Assembly (NCBI GenBank): GCA_024741835.1
Contig: JAENRP010000020.1
Coordinates: forward strand, 186,001 to 250,000
Reading direction: 5' to 3'
Source of the DNA: Diplocarpon mali
Taxonomy: Eukaryota; Ascomycota; Leotiomycetes; Helotiales; Drepanopezizaceae
DNA length: 64,000 bases
The first letter of the stretch is position 1. Each line of letters starts with the position of its first letter. Below are positions 13,156-27,948 of this stretch, piece by piece. Position numbers and translations under genes: made by a program. The notes beneath the pieces are model-generated. The model searched no databases. It was given only the letters and a program-made list of their open reading frames with translations, and had not been told where the DNA came from.

Positions 13156-14122
13156 GTACTGGGATAGGAGTAATTCGAATTCTCCGGAGGAAACCTAGGT
13201 ATATACGGATTTAGTAATGGAGTGTTTTGACGATGTCGAAGAGTCTCACTGTCCAGGTCTTGAAATTTGATCTTCAAATTCATGGCACTATCAAGTCAGT
13301 GAAATCCAGCAATCCCCGCAACGACAAAATTCCGAAGACAGGACCCATGGCGAAGAAACGAACCCCCCGATCTTATGCCGCACTCTCGCCTCCTATCAGG
13401 AGCTCGCTTGCGTCGCTGCTTGTACCTCGAGAACAAGAGTTATAATCACTCTTAGTATTGACGCTATGACCTGGAATGATCATAGCGCGAATGGAGGAAC
13501 TCTCCTGCAACGTATAGTTCACAGCTCACTCTCTCCTTGATCAATCCTTGTCAGGTCACATCGCTTCCCCGACGTTGCCTATCAACATCGGATAATGCAC
13601 CAAGGCATCCTGGCTAAAAAACGATGTTACCTGGAGAAAGAAGCTGGGAACAGCATCGAGTTCATAACAAAGATCGCCCTACATCACCGAATCATCTGTA
13701 AGAGGATCATGACGGGTGGAGGCGGCAGTTGCTCATTTACTCGTGTGTAGGGCCGTATCCTAGGGATGCAAACTACACAGTAGGTCCAGCACTTGACCCC
13801 TGTGATAGCGGGCGCTCGCCCGCATCATCTGCCCCGCGTTGTTCCAAACTTCCTTCACCTTCCCCCCCACCCATCCTTCGAATCCAGACCTCAAAGCGGC
13901 AGCCCCTCAATCCTCCCCAAGAAACCGAAACTATGTGGATATCACGCGGAGACCATTCAAGTTGACCCCGATGCCCAGCCAGCTTCGGAACAGGGAGAGC
14001 TTAGCGGCAATGCCCTTGGACGATATTCCATAAATACTAGCTCTCCTCTCTCCCTCCAAAGCAAATCTCCAACGCTTTTCTTACGTCTTTGGTTGCTCAT
14101 TAGCAGCATCAGTGCAGTCACA
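13156..14122. other. Intergenic, promoter of catechol dioxygenase
   Basis: Lies between the broken hydroxylase and the dioxygenase. A TATA-like ATAAATA sits at about 14030-14036, roughly 90 bp before the ATG, with a CT-rich stretch after it. The upstream open extension of the dioxygenase frame (from 13793) has no initiator supporting it and looks like UTR. Confidence 0.45.
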
Positions 14123-15229
14123 ATGGCACAAGCGAACGGCAACTCCAAGGCGGTAGCAGCAGACTCCCGCTTCGATCCTAACTTCACGCAGCATGTCATC
14201 AACTCGACCGGGCCCAAGGCTACGCCGCGAATGCGCAAGGTCATGGGTAGTCTGATCCAACACATACATGATTTCGCCCGAGAGAACGAGATCACGGTTG
14301 ATGAGTGGATGGCGGGTGTGGAGATGATAAACTGGGCGGGGAAGATGAGTAACGATAAGAGGAACGAGGGGCAGTTGATGTGTGATGTTATCGGACTGGA
14401 ATCGTATGCCTCCCTCCGACCGGATTCGCAGCAACCACCAGGAGCTCGGCTAACTGGGACATCCACAGGCTCGTCGACGAGATCACCTTCAAGCTCGCGG
14501 CCGAAACTACAGATGCCGCGACCGCCAGCGCAATCCTAGGCCCCTTCTTCCGGCACGACGCCCCGATCCTCGAGAACGAGTCTTCAATCGTAAAAGATTT
14601 GCCGGAGGACGGGCAGGTCGTATACATGCACGGCTTTGCCACGGATCTGGTGACTAAAAAACCCATACCTGGGGCGTGGATTGACGTGTGGGAGGCGTCC
14701 ACAAATGGGCTTTACGAACAGCAGGACGAGAACCAGCAGGACTGCAACTTGAGGGGCAAGTTCAAGACGGATGAGAATGGATACTATGCGTTCTACTGCC
14801 TCAGACCTACGCCTTACCCGGTGCCGGGTGATGGTATGTTCTTCTCCCCAGTGAGAGATCGAGCTGGGCAAGGGGCAGGTTATGACTGGGGATACTGACA
14901 TGTTCTAGGCCCTGCCGGGAAATTATTGGACCTGCTGGATAGACATCCATACAGACCAGCACACATCCATTTGATTGTATGTCTCCCCTCCTACCACGTG
15001 CATCCTTTTTTCCCACCCAACTTCTAACACACCACAGGTCCAGAAAGACGGCTACAAACCCGTCACCACCCAAATCTTCGACAACGAAGGGTCATACCTC
15101 GACAATGATTCAGTGTTCGCAGTCAAGGACTCTCTGATTGTCGAGTTCAAGCCGCTGACGGGGAATCCCAAAGCTACACTCGAGCTCGAGTATCCTATCG
15201 TTATCGCGCCCCATGGTGAGTCGCACTAG
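14123..15229 (+). CDS. Intradiol ring-cleavage dioxygenase (catechol/hydroxyquinol 1,2-dioxygenase type)
   Basis: Cleaves catechol (or hydroxyquinol) between the hydroxyls to a cis,cis-muconate using Fe(III) and O2. Four exons, 14123-14403, 14469-14833, 14909-14976 and 15038-15229, 301 aa. The N-terminal helical dimerisation domain (about 20-95) contains [18 protein letters not shown]. The catalytic beta-sandwich follows. All four iron ligands are visible: Tyr at about 176 (TNGLYEQQ), Tyr at about 210 ([10 protein letters not shown]), and His at about 234 and 236 (RPAHIHLI). Exons 2-4 join in phase through the [10 protein letters not shown] and [10 protein letters not shown] junctions. The end is slightly uncertain: APHG is followed by a GTGAGT that could be a donor for one more small exon instead of reading to the TAG at 15227. 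It lies about 970 bp downstream of the broken phenol hydroxylase, which would have supplied catechol. Confidence 0.92.
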
Positions 15230-15377
15230 GTGGGAGCGGTAGTAGAACTTGTCTATTCTTACGCGTTGTGATGAGTCGCGACTAGCAATGTTGACCTCAA
15301 GGATAGCATATGCTACCGATATTTTCTTTTTCCAGTACAAAAGATCGAAATCAGGGCAAAAGGCAGAATTCTAACCA

Positions 15378-15480
15378 CTTACTTCGTCGCAGGCCAAACA
15401 AACATTTCCAAACTCTAAATAAATGCAAAAACACGTCGATTTCTATTGTTTTCCCCTCAAGTACAATAAATCTTGCATCG
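15378..15480 (+). repeat. Dispersed repeat copy C1 (TTCGTCGCAGGCCAA family)
   Basis: The core CTTCGTCGCAGGCCAAACAA recurs in closely related form at 49427 and 54879, all on the plus strand. C1 and the 54.9-kb copy also share a second block about 65 bp downstream (CCCCTCAAGTACAA here, ACCCTCGAGTACTA there). No flanking duplication or coding capacity was seen; probably a decayed transposon fragment. Confidence 0.55.
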
Positions 15481-16987
15481 GATATTAGTCTAGCTTTGTA
15501 CTTAAGATTACTATATTAAAATATGTTTGATCATGGACGCCGATTTATGGATCTTGGGATCCACCATAATCGAAAGAGAGGAATTGTCAGCACTCCAGCG
15601 ATTCTGAGAACTTTGGGTTTCTTGGTATTGTCGATAATCACGCTAGCTGTGGCCAGGCGTCTCCTGACCGGCTTCCGGTCCCTGATCCGACATATCGGAT
15701 GCTGCACCTTGAGCATCCACCTCTCCCGTTTTTTTTAAAAAAAAAATGTTGAAGTAAGGTGAATCTCAAAATCCACTAACAAAGTATGAATTCTAAACAG
15801 TGAGAAAAGAAAGTATAGTAGAAAGCGAGGTATACCAAACGGAATCGATGTACATGGAATTAGGCTGCAAGGCACACCCACACCAAACCTTTCCCCGGTC
15901 TCCAGGGATATCTGCCACTCTAACAAGCGCTACTCCTCTTCTACACCACCTACCTGCCTCGCAGTCTGATACAAATAGGACTTGTATTGCTGAATATTCT
16001 CGGACTTATCATCATATAAATTAGTGTATCTTACGGGACCCATGAGGTTCCATCGCCATCTTCAACCCTGTCGCTGACTGCCTTTCTGCCTACATCATAA
16101 ACACTATATTCTAGAACCTTTCAACCCAATTCCCTCCCCCGCGGCTTGCAAGACGAGCAAAAGCGGCATGCGTGAATTACCCACCATGCACGATGTGCGT
16201 GTGTGCCTAACGGCCTCATGCCATTTCGATCGATTCCTGCCGACACGCTCTGGACTGAACCATGGAAGAGAGCCCTGAACCTTGGGAGTAGACCAAAGCG
16301 GGCTGTTCTCTACTGGGGCAGGGGGGTACTTTTTTAAGGCATTTTGGGGGGAGGGAGAGTTTCCATGTCCGGTGGAGCACGCATCGAATGCTTCTCTAGC
16401 CCTGGCTTCCAGCATGTGATTCTCAACAGTATGTTCTTCGTACCGCGCGAGTGGGACACTCCCCCTCGCCCTGGTTTGAATATTGGGTTTTCCGGGGGGC
16501 GACAACGGCGCAACGAAGCACAGTTCAGGCCGGGGTCAAGGGGGGCGCGACGTCCGGCGATCCAGTGGATTTTTCGATCCATCGCGCCCGAGATAAAAGC
16601 ACGGTCGGGGCAGTCCAGTCCGTGAGGGTCGGGCGCTCGCCTAAATTACCCGAGCTCCTGAATGTCAACAAGCCAGGCGCTGGGCAATACCACAGTCTGC
16701 ACGGCGGGCCTCAGCAGCCCCGGGTCTGCGTCTGCCCCCAGCTGGCGTCTCCCGCAGGATGGAATCATCCGCTGCTCAGACCTCGCTCGGCCTGGCAGCT
16801 TACAAAAGCGTTTTGCATGGCCGCGGGGTTTCCGCGTCCCAGGGACGAGAACGAAGCTAGTCTGATGGCAGCCTTGGAGCCGTGATGCTATGGAGTATCT
16901 TCCTTTCTTTCGCTATAGCCTAATTGCTCCTAGTCTAGCTGGACGTAGGGCCAGGTTGATGTACAAGTAAGTGGTCACACAAGTTTG

Positions 16988-17035
16988 TATATATACATAT
17001 ATATATATATGTGTGTGTGTGTGTATGTGTGTGTG
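16988..17035. repeat. (TA)n(TG)n microsatellite
   Basis: A compound dinucleotide tract: about 22 bp of alternating TA followed by about 24 bp of alternating TG with one interruption. Confidence 0.95.
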
Positions 17036-19944
17036 GATATCCCCAAATTCCATATCTCTCGATTCATCATTCTCTCTGCCTTCAAGTCTTTCATGTTGCT
17101 GCCAACCTTTCCGGCGAGTTTTCCGTGGATGCTCTTTGCGCCTGCCTCTTCATGGAAGCAATGTCGCCGTGCCGCGTCACAGAGTCACGTGATGTCACGA
17201 CCTTGCCCGGAACACCAAGGCAGAGGGAGAACTTTCTGAAACGCGTGGTACATATAATGTGGATGGCTTGTCAATATACGCATCCAGGTACGGGCGATGT
17301 ATTTCCTGCTTGTTGTCGAGTTTGGGAGACTGCTATCCAATCAATTTGGCTATCATGGCTTGCATCGACCCCTTCCAGATAGGCTCCTTTACACCTTCAC
17401 GTGAGTCTGGACAAGAGCTGTCCTGAGGCAGAGAAGGAGAAGGGTGCCAGGGATAGACCGTGAGTAACATCTCTCCAAAAGCAAGGCAAAAGTTCTCGCT
17501 GTTGGTGAGCTTTCTTGTAAGGGGGGACATTTGCTACCGTGTCAGAATCGGTAGAGTACCAGCGCAGAGACTCATTAAGTCTCTCTGCGTTTCCCTCCCA
17601 TATTGAGCGTTCTTCTCAGAAACAAGAGCACGTTATGCGGAAGTAGACGCTACGTTCCTGTGACAGTCTGAAGAGGGGCGTAGTCAGCCAGATGTATAGC
17701 CATCATCTCTGCATCACTTGCTAGCCGTGCTTCCAACACTAGTCCATAAAAGCTGTCCAAGCATTGCCTCGAGAATCCTCAGGTACAGAGCGTTGCTTGG
17801 CTGCGTCGCGTCCTCCAAATAACACTGACTACCACATCTGGCTCCTTCCCCTCATCGCTCTCATGCCTCGGCATCCCAGAAGCCAAAGATTACCGGAGCC
17901 AAAGAAGAAGAGACCACAAGGAGAAGACTCCACTCTCACAACCCGGGAATCTCCTGAAAGGGTTGAAGAGAGAAGACTCTCGTCCTGACCGGCGCTCGGA
18001 CGCCCTCGGACAAGAGTGGCCCCTCCGCAATACCGCTTCTGCTATCGGTAGCCGGCGTGGGCACCGTCGCGCGTATACGTTATGGGTTTTATTGACTTGC
18101 TTTGTTTCTCTCTGCGGTCGGTTACGCCGGGATATGTCCAGGCGGGGTTTTGTTTTGAGGCTTGATTCGGGTGTCTGGCGTGGATGTCAGTGGGCGTTGG
18201 CTATGGGTGCAAGGCAATGCTGGATCGTGCACTTCATCTTCACACACGGCGGGCCAGAACGGTGGGAAGAAGGAGGGCATTCTCGCGACACGCTTACCCC
18301 TGGCCTGCTAAGCGAGATTGTTTTGATCGGCATGATACTCCAGCGCTGGGTTCTGCCCCGCATCGGCCATCGAGAGCGATATCATCTACCGGAATATAGC
18401 ACTGGTCTTGCGCTGGTAACAGGAGGGCGGCGCGGTCGGCTGCGTCTGGCAAGAAAGCCATAAATTTGTTAAGTGACGAAGGCACGAGGCTACAGCGTGG
18501 CGGTCGGTATGCATCTAAGATATGTGCAGCGAATACATGGCAATATTACAGACCTGACAGAAACCGAGGCGCCTTAGAAATCGGGGTTGTCTCTTCTTAC
18601 CAGTCACCGATGCCTTTTCGTAACCCTCAGCTAGGTGTCATATCTTACTCTATACGGCGAGTGTACAGACTCCATCACTGGCAAAGCTTTCACCCAGCGT
18701 CGTGGTTTCTCCGAAGTACCGCGTACAACTCAACTCTCTGACTACATATTACGATGAGCTCGCAGAGACCCGTGGTATATGATAAGCTCGCCGTGGCGAG
18801 CTGGTGAGCTCTCTCAACCTAGATTGACGGCAACCTAGCTTCTTTTGCGAGATGCAACACACTGTTTTGGTGGTAAGCTCGTCCAAGCAGCCTCTACTCA
18901 TCAGCTTCAAGTTTACCCGGAGTCCAGACGACTTATTCCAAGACGTGTGCACGATCTCGACTCTCCCCTACCAAGCTCAACCCTGATCTCCTCGAGTACA
19001 AGTCTGGCGAAAGCCTCCGGTTCAACGCAGACATGAGTCTACAACTGATACCAGACAGGTGCAGACGTCTTGATCCACCCAGGACACCGAACATCACCTC
19101 ACCAAGGAGGGGAGGGGAGGCGACCGGTCCGGAGGCTTGCTCAGTAGTTCCTGGTAGCGCAACCGACACTCTCGTCGGCAGACTCTGGCCTACCATCCCG
19201 TGGCAAAACTTTTCGCCATCACGCCAATTCTTGCTGCCAGTGCCTGTTATATATTCCCGATGTCTGCAACGTGCGAGCCGGCTACCACTGCCCCTAATGA
19301 TCCCGCAAATTCCCCACAGGAATCACTGCAGGCGAAAGCAAAAGCAGAGAGAAGTAGGGAGAATACGTGGTATCAGGGCCGAAACTTGCCGGTGCCAGCT
19401 TGCCAGCTGCGCAGACCTTCTGGTCGAACATGGCGGGCCAATCTAGCTTCTAGATGAAGAGCGACGGAGGGTTGTTGATGAGAGACCCTTATTAGCCACA
19501 GAAGCCCACGCGAGAATTCAACTGAAGAGCAGGAAGTCGTCCTATCTCACTCTACAGACCCCGCGAGAAGAGTAAGGTAAGTAGGTACACGTGACGATGT
19601 CGGAATCCTGGTCCATCGGAAGCTGCACTACACTTCCAGGAGTCGCTGGAGCCACGAGAATCGAGTGCGGAGGTTTCAAGCACTTCTGCATATGCCTACT
19701 GACTGTTTGTCTGGCAGTTCTGCGAAGAACTCAGATGTACAATCGGGGACAGAGTCGATTCCAGCATCTAAAAGCCTCTCTCGACCCCGCCGCGGGCGGT
19801 AAGTGGGGCGCGCCATGTCAGTCTTTCGAGGGGCACTCCAACTTCTGATTCTCAACTCTCTCACCTCCGCAACCTCTTCTCAGATTCGTCTCGGCTGCAA
19901 GCCTTTCGTCTATATCCAACCAAGCCGCCTCGACAACTCCCAAC

Positions 19945-20924
19945 ATGCCATTCAGAACCATCAACTCCAAGAAGCTCTTCTATACCGACACCCCGAGCAC
20001 CTCGCCATCGTCCCTGACAACCCTATTCATCCATGGCCTCGGATCATCGTCTTGCTTCTACAGCACTGTTATCCCTTCTCTCTCCAGCCGAACCCGGTGT
20101 GTAGCCCTCGACACGCCCGGATCCGGGCTCTCTGAACTCGGGACCCAGGAGCAGAACATCGAGACCATTGCGGACGATGCCATCGCGCTCCTGGACGCGC
20201 TGGATGTGGAAGAGGTGGTGGTGGTGGGCCATTCGATGGGAGGTATCGTGGCGAGCTGGTGTATGTACAGACCCTTGATTTTCTAGATTTTCTAGATTCT
20301 TCTCTCATTTCCGGCAGGTTGACATATCACGAGACCTGAGAGCCCCTTGATCTTCATACATTGGAAAACTCATGCTGATCTGCTTGGAGTGGCTGCGGAA
20401 TACCAGGCTAGAGTCAAAGGCGTCATTCTGCTGGGCCCAGTCAACCCGGCTCCGGGTCTGGGTGAGGTCTTCGGGAAGAGGATTGAAGTTGTGAAAGCCG
20501 GTGCGTTCTCTATCCCTAACCCAATCACGAAGAGCATATTTACTCAGAGACCACAGACGGTCTCGAGCCGCTAGCAAACACAATCCCCTCGAGCGCAACG
20601 GGCAGTAGATCCACGCCACTCCAGCAAGCCTTCATCCGCTCCCTCATCCTCGGGACGTCGCCTGGAGGGTACATCTCGCTCTGTAACGTCATTGCCAAAG
20701 CTGCGAGGCCCAAGTACGAGAGTACTGACGTCCCGGTACTGATCTTGGCTGGGGAAGACGACAAAACTGCGCCGCTGGATTCTTCTCATGCTATTGCAAG
20801 CTCGTACGGGACGGGCAGCGGCGAGAAGAGCGTGCAGGTTTTGAAAGGAGTGGGACACTGGCACTGTGTGGAGGCGGCGGACGAGGTTGCGACGGCTGTG
20901 GACGAGTTTCTGAGGAGGTGGTAA
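19945..20924 (+). CDS. Alpha/beta hydrolase, 3-oxoadipate enol-lactonase-like
   Basis: Three exons, 19945-20260, 20390-20500 and 20557-20924, 264 aa, typical for the family. Oxyanion loop FIHGLGSSS near the N-terminus. Nucleophile elbow GHSMGG with Ser97. Acid in ILAGEDDKTAP (Asp at 210 or 211). Catalytic His243 in GVGHWHCVE. Joining exon 1 to exon 2 gives ASWLAAEYQARVKGVILLGP, a very regular family segment, which supports the GTATGT donor at 20261 although the acceptor (GGAG) is unusual. Small hydrolases of this type include enol-lactonases of the beta-ketoadipate pathway and various esterases. A link to the nearby ring-cleavage dioxygenase is plausible but inferred only from location. Convergent with the dehydrogenase at 21258-22426. 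Confidence 0.85.
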
Positions 20925-21257
20925 GTGAGAAGTGCCAAGCACGGTTGGTTGGCTTTCTTATTTTTTGTGTAAGAGACTCTGGAGATCCGAGATGCATCAC
21001 CTGCTGCCACGTTGGCATTGGGAAGTGGAGGTCGTCTCAGGCATCGATCAAAGATTAGAGAAAAAAAGATACCACGCCCCAACCCCAACCGAACCACGAG
21101 AAGCGTAGCGAAGGCAGCTATGTTTTTTTTTTCTTCTTTTCTTTTTAGTAGACATTCCTGTGCATCGGATCATCGTCACCAGGCACCGCCACGCCTGATG
21201 AGCGCCCGCCCACCTCTCCATCGATGCCACTCAAGATAACAGTCGAGTCATCATTCT
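20925..21257. other. Convergent terminator region
   Basis: About 330 bp between the convergent hydrolase and dehydrogenase stop codons. It holds a T-run (21123-21145) and no coding signal, and is presumed to contain both 3' UTRs. Confidence 0.5.
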
Positions 21258-22426
21258 TCAGGAAGTGCCTTGGACTGCTCTTCTCTCATTGATCTTCTCG
21301 ACCCTCTTGAAGACTTCAGCTGGCTTCTCCCATATGATCTTCGAGACTTCACTCTCCTCAAGTCCTGCTACTTTCGCTTTCTGGACTCTCTCTTCCCTCC
21401 AGCTCACCAGATAGGCCTCACTCCCCACTCCGCCATTGCTGCCAGTAGCCACAACCTGTCCAGTCGATAGTGGAACACCGCTTGCGAACGGTGCATTAGA
21501 CGCCGGACTCGCGGGGGCAAACATTCTAGTCGTAGCATGGAAGAGCTGACGCTCTCCGCTTTCCTTTGGGCCCACGGCGATGATAGAGATGAGCGGCGTG
21601 ATCAATTTCAGTGCGGCCCAGGCCCAGACTGGTAGCTCTCTAGCGACGCCAGTCAGAACGAGTCCTGGCTCCGTGTGTATGGGTGTGATCGCTGGCTCTC
21701 GAGCGGCAGACTGCTCTGCCATGTAGTCACTCTTAATGATCGTATGGGCTGCATTCCGTGGCCCCGAGTACGAGCTCTTCAACTCAATTTCCTTCGTGTC
21801 CAAAGTGCCCAAAGCAGTGCCGGTCCCGAAGAGACTGGCTGAACGGGCGAAGTTTGGTGAAGTCGTGCTGGCGCTTCTGAGCTGAGGCAGGAGGTTGGAA
21901 ATGACTCGCATTCGACCCCAAAAGCTGAGTGTCTGTCTGCGATCGAGACCTTCTGGACCCTCTCCTTGCATTGTTAGCGACGGTGTAGTATGTTGCCGAT
22001 AAGGCTCGTCACGTCCCATCTCGACCTCGAATATTCATGTGGCCCGGGGTCTGGAATATCAGATTGATATTCTCCTCCCGCGCCTGTATCTCCTTGCCGG
22101 CTCTATCGACCTCTGCAAGCTCGGACACATCTGCTCTGACGAATTCGACCCTACCATTCTTGTTGAGTCCTTCGCACTCCTTGATCACACGGTCTGCAGC
22201 TGTCTCGCTTCTGCCCACGAGGTATCTTCTGGGCGAAACGGTATGCTGCGCAAAGGCTTCGAGCGTGAACTCTCCAATTCCGCTTGTACCGCCAACTGCA
22301 ATTGATTAGTCGCCGTTCAAATTGCTGCTCTGGAGGAGCAAGCAACTGACCGAACAGAGCCACACGTCCCGGCCCAAACTCGCGCAGTCGCGCGTTCGAG
22401 GCTGCGACAAGATTAAGAGCCACCAT
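21258..22426 (-). CDS. Short-chain dehydrogenase/reductase family protein
   Basis: Three exons, minus strand: 22351-22426, 22026-22295 and 21258-21964, 350 aa. The N-terminus MVALNLVAASNARLREFGPG leads into the nucleotide-binding turn FVGGTSGIGE. A strand and helix ending YLVGRSETAADRVI and the acidic RADVSELAEVD segment follow, as in Rossmann SDRs. The second junction gives MNIRGEGPEGLDRR. This belongs to a fungal SDR group in which the usual YxxxK pair is not obvious; I see SSYSGPRNAAHTIIKSDYM in its place. The C-terminal half is long (over 100 aa beyond the core) and ends with a helical EVFKRVEKINERR tail. Substrate unknown. Donor GTCGAG of intron 2 is weak, but the restored frame fits. 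Confidence 0.8.
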
Positions 22427-23106
22427 GGTGATTTGCTATGCGTGGAACTTGCATGACACAGAAGTCACTTGGTGATATCAACGGGGCCAAGAGAGCAGTA
22501 TGCGCTCGTATTTGGAGACCTCGTATTGTTGTCCAGCGCGTCTGCTTGTACTGGATCGAGGTTCGTGGGCCGGCTCACTTCGGCCGAAGAGCAGGCGGAA
22601 GGCGTTTTGCCTGTAGAGTGCTGACAGCACGATGGGCCACCACGCAAACAACATCCATGTTCAAGGCATCCCAGGCGTACGAGGCTTTTTCGAGCGAGAT
22701 TATATTTGTCCCCGCAACGGAGTTACGATAGGGGACGCGTTTGGTAACTTCAAACTGCTGTCGAAAACAGTTTTGCGATATAAAGGCTGGTGTTCTATTC
22801 CCACCATCCACTATGGAAAAACAGTATCGAAATCGGGAGTTCTGCGTTCCCAAGCACGACCTGATACTACCCATCGAGTAATACTCCTGATCCCCCTTCA
22901 AGTCAACCCAGAGCTCGTAAGTGACGGTAAGTGCATGTAAGGTACAACTCCTGGGGAAGATCAAGTATTACTCTTTCCTTTTGTCTCCAAAGCTCATCAA
23001 GATCAATCCACCAGGATAATCAATCGGGATCACTTGGCATCTATCGAGCTTGAAGTTGGCAAAACAGACTAGAAATAGCGAATTCTCTCGTCCCCAAGAT
23101 GTCTAC
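22427..23106. other. Intergenic, no gene seen
   Basis: The first 100-200 bp would be the dehydrogenase promoter. Frames of 90-130 codons on both strands (for example 22575-22964 minus) have no recognisable domain. They might be the 3' remains of the F-box relic that lies next to it on the minus strand. Confidence 0.35.
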
Positions 23107-23535
23107 CTATCTGTAGATCCAAACCCTGTCTACGACCTCGTTTATATCCTGACAAAACCCTTTGCCATCCTGTAAACCTCTCTGACTATGCCAGCTGAAT
23201 TTTATTTGTGTGTACAGGTAATGCGAACCCATTCCTACATGAACGTCTTGAGCGTCATGCGACCGAGGTATCTCGCCGAGTGGCAAGCCTCGGAACAGAG
23301 ATGTGGGCAGCTGGCAGTAGACTGTAGTAACCACCCTCAGCCTTGCTATATACTTTGAAGACAGATGCTCGACAATCGACGAGCGGAGCTTAGTCGGCAA
23401 CCTCGCGAACATGTCTGAAGAGACTTTCAAAAGAAGTGTAGTGGGAGGCTGCTCATACCAATACCTATATATCGCCCTCGCTCTTATCGAAGTGTGAAAA
23501 CTCCAAGGGATACATCGGTAGGGAGCTTCTCCCAC
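23107..23535 (-). pseudogene. F-box-like protein, relic fragment
   Basis: An open minus-strand frame of 142 codons contains MFARLPTKLRSSIVEHLSSK followed by YIARLRVVTTVYCQLPTSLF. This matches the fungal F-box pattern LPxELxxxIxxxLxxxDIAxLRxVSxxFxxLPxSLFR. Further on, QIKFSWHSQRGLQDGK and DINEVVDRVW resemble the segment after the F-box in the family. The fragment has no good initiator context, no recognisable exons upstream (23.6-24.3 kb) and no C-terminal region, so I read it as a decayed gene rather than a short functional protein. Confidence 0.5.
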
Positions 23536-24892
23536 TCTCGGTCAAGGGATATTCTCATCGGGTCTTCTCTATCATTATTGGGAGCCGAGGAGCATCGAAG
23601 AGTTTGCTACCACGAATTCGCTTCCTGGCTCATGCCGCCACCATTGATGAGAACAATAATGCACTTCGGCAGCGCGAGGAGACATTTCACAGACCTGCGC
23701 ATCCGTTCATTCGAGACTAACAATGTAACTTGTGCCCATATTCTGGTACTCGAAGGGTTTGAGTTTGCCCCGCGCCGCCTTCAAAGCCCGTGGACATCAA
23801 CTCTTCGCAGCCTGTCTACGAGGACTGTGTTGAAACCTCAGGAAGCACTTGAAAGAAGATAATCCGGTTCTGTCATCCTGCAATAAATTGAGCAGCGGTG
23901 TAGTGATACCGCGAACACGCAAGTATCTGCAAACGGCTCATGTAAAGCCTTGAGAACCCAATACTTACACAAAACTCGCTTGACGAACTTCAAATGATTA
24001 ATGAAAATTGTTGGATCTTCGCTCAACGTCCTGATCAGCCTTAGTTTCCAAATCTCTGTTATTCTTCGAGGAGTGTTGATAAATCTGTATCCTTGCATTC
24101 CTTTCGACTGGGTACAGTTTATATCCACAGTATCCTTGTCCACAGCTGCAGCTTTGGCCAGCGATATCTGGTTGACGCTGGAACTGTTGACATCCAGATG
24201 TAATACCACAAACGGTAGAAGCTGGACTGGAATTCGAGCTTTATTAATTCCACCCACGAGCTCAAGGCTTGTGGATGACTCTGATTCGCGCGATGGAGAA
24301 TTTCTCGAAGTATTCTCTGTCTCTCAGAAGTAGGAGAGAAGGCTGAGATTCAAGAAAAGGACTAGTTCAAAGCTGTGTTTGTGACTAAAAGCAGAATGTG
24401 ATGGGGCAGAAGATCATTTACAAGCACATATCCGTAGTACTCCACGGTCTTGAATGGTGTTTCACAAAAACACAAGAGGAAAACAAACCAAACCAAACCA
24501 GAATACGCGTTAAGTTGACGATTGACTGGTGCTGGAATGCGCGCTTGAAGGAGCAGAGAATGTTTGGCTGCTCTCTTAACTCCCGGTTGATATGACATGG
24601 TCACCATACCGGCCTAGCCATCCGCACAACACCTGCGAGAGTCTCAGGAAAGCGGTGGGGATAAGCGTCAGGTTTTGAATAATCAATTCATGTTTATCTT
24701 GTAAAGTCAGGCAAGCTTCGGTTAGTCCAAGGGAGTGTTCAGCCGAGCCGCTAATGCAAACACTTAACGCGTGAAATCACGCTCCAGACGCGGATCAACG
24801 ATTTTCACAACGAACCCCTTTGAAAGTTTATCCCCCTCCATGAGTCTACCAACAACACCACATCTATATGTTACCCGATAGCCGCTTCAGCT
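23536..24892. other. Intergenic upstream of MCM3
   Basis: Contains overlapping frames of 80-140 codons on both strands without recognisable domains, and the MCM3 promoter. A CACCTGCGAGAG-type GC patch near 24630 and ACGCGT sequences at 24505 and 24766 are present. ACGCGT is the MluI cell-cycle box of yeast DNA-replication genes, and the copy at 24766 is about 125 bp before the MCM3 ATG. Confidence 0.45.
24766..24771. promoter_or_regulatory. ACGCGT (MCB-like) box upstream of MCM3
   Basis: ACGCGT about 125 bp before the MCM3 ATG, with a second copy near 24505. In yeasts this hexamer binds MBF/Mbp1-type factors and drives G1/S expression of replication genes, including MCM genes. Function here is inferred from motif and position. 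Confidence 0.45.
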
Positions 24893-27665
<2,773 letters not shown>

Positions 27666-27948
27666 ATGTGATTTAGAATGGGGTAGCTTGGGTCATGGCA
27701 CGCAAGGTCTTTAAACTTGGAAGGGTGAGCTTTTGGCGGTTGCGAGTTATTCCGGGCGTTCTGGTCATACCTGGGATGAGCAAGGCTTGCATGGCGTCTG
27801 TCGAGATTGTAATGGATAAGCGTGCCCTGGTCGGAATAAATGATCTAGTTTATTGTCATTATGCGTTTAGGACATTCACACAGTCTAAATTCACGCCAAG
27901 TTCACCCGGAACCCAGTGAGGAATCTAGCCTCAGAGCTCACGTCCCCA

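Larger units (their letters stand above)
15230..19944. other. 4.7-kb gene-poor stretch
   Basis: No frame on either strand carries a recognisable domain. Contents: an AT-rich patch with one copy of a dispersed repeat (15378-15480), a (TA)n(TG)n microsatellite (16988-17035), and several 60-220 codon frames (for example 17963-18463 plus, 16104-16505 minus) that look compositional. Composition varies from AT-rich (15.4-16.0 kb) to GC-rich (16.1-16.9 kb), so it may contain decayed genes beyond recognition. Confidence 0.4.

Noticed and set aside
17963..18463. 166-codon plus-strand frame
   Set aside because: No domain, Arg/Gly-biased, no coherent exons around it. I could not support it as a gene.
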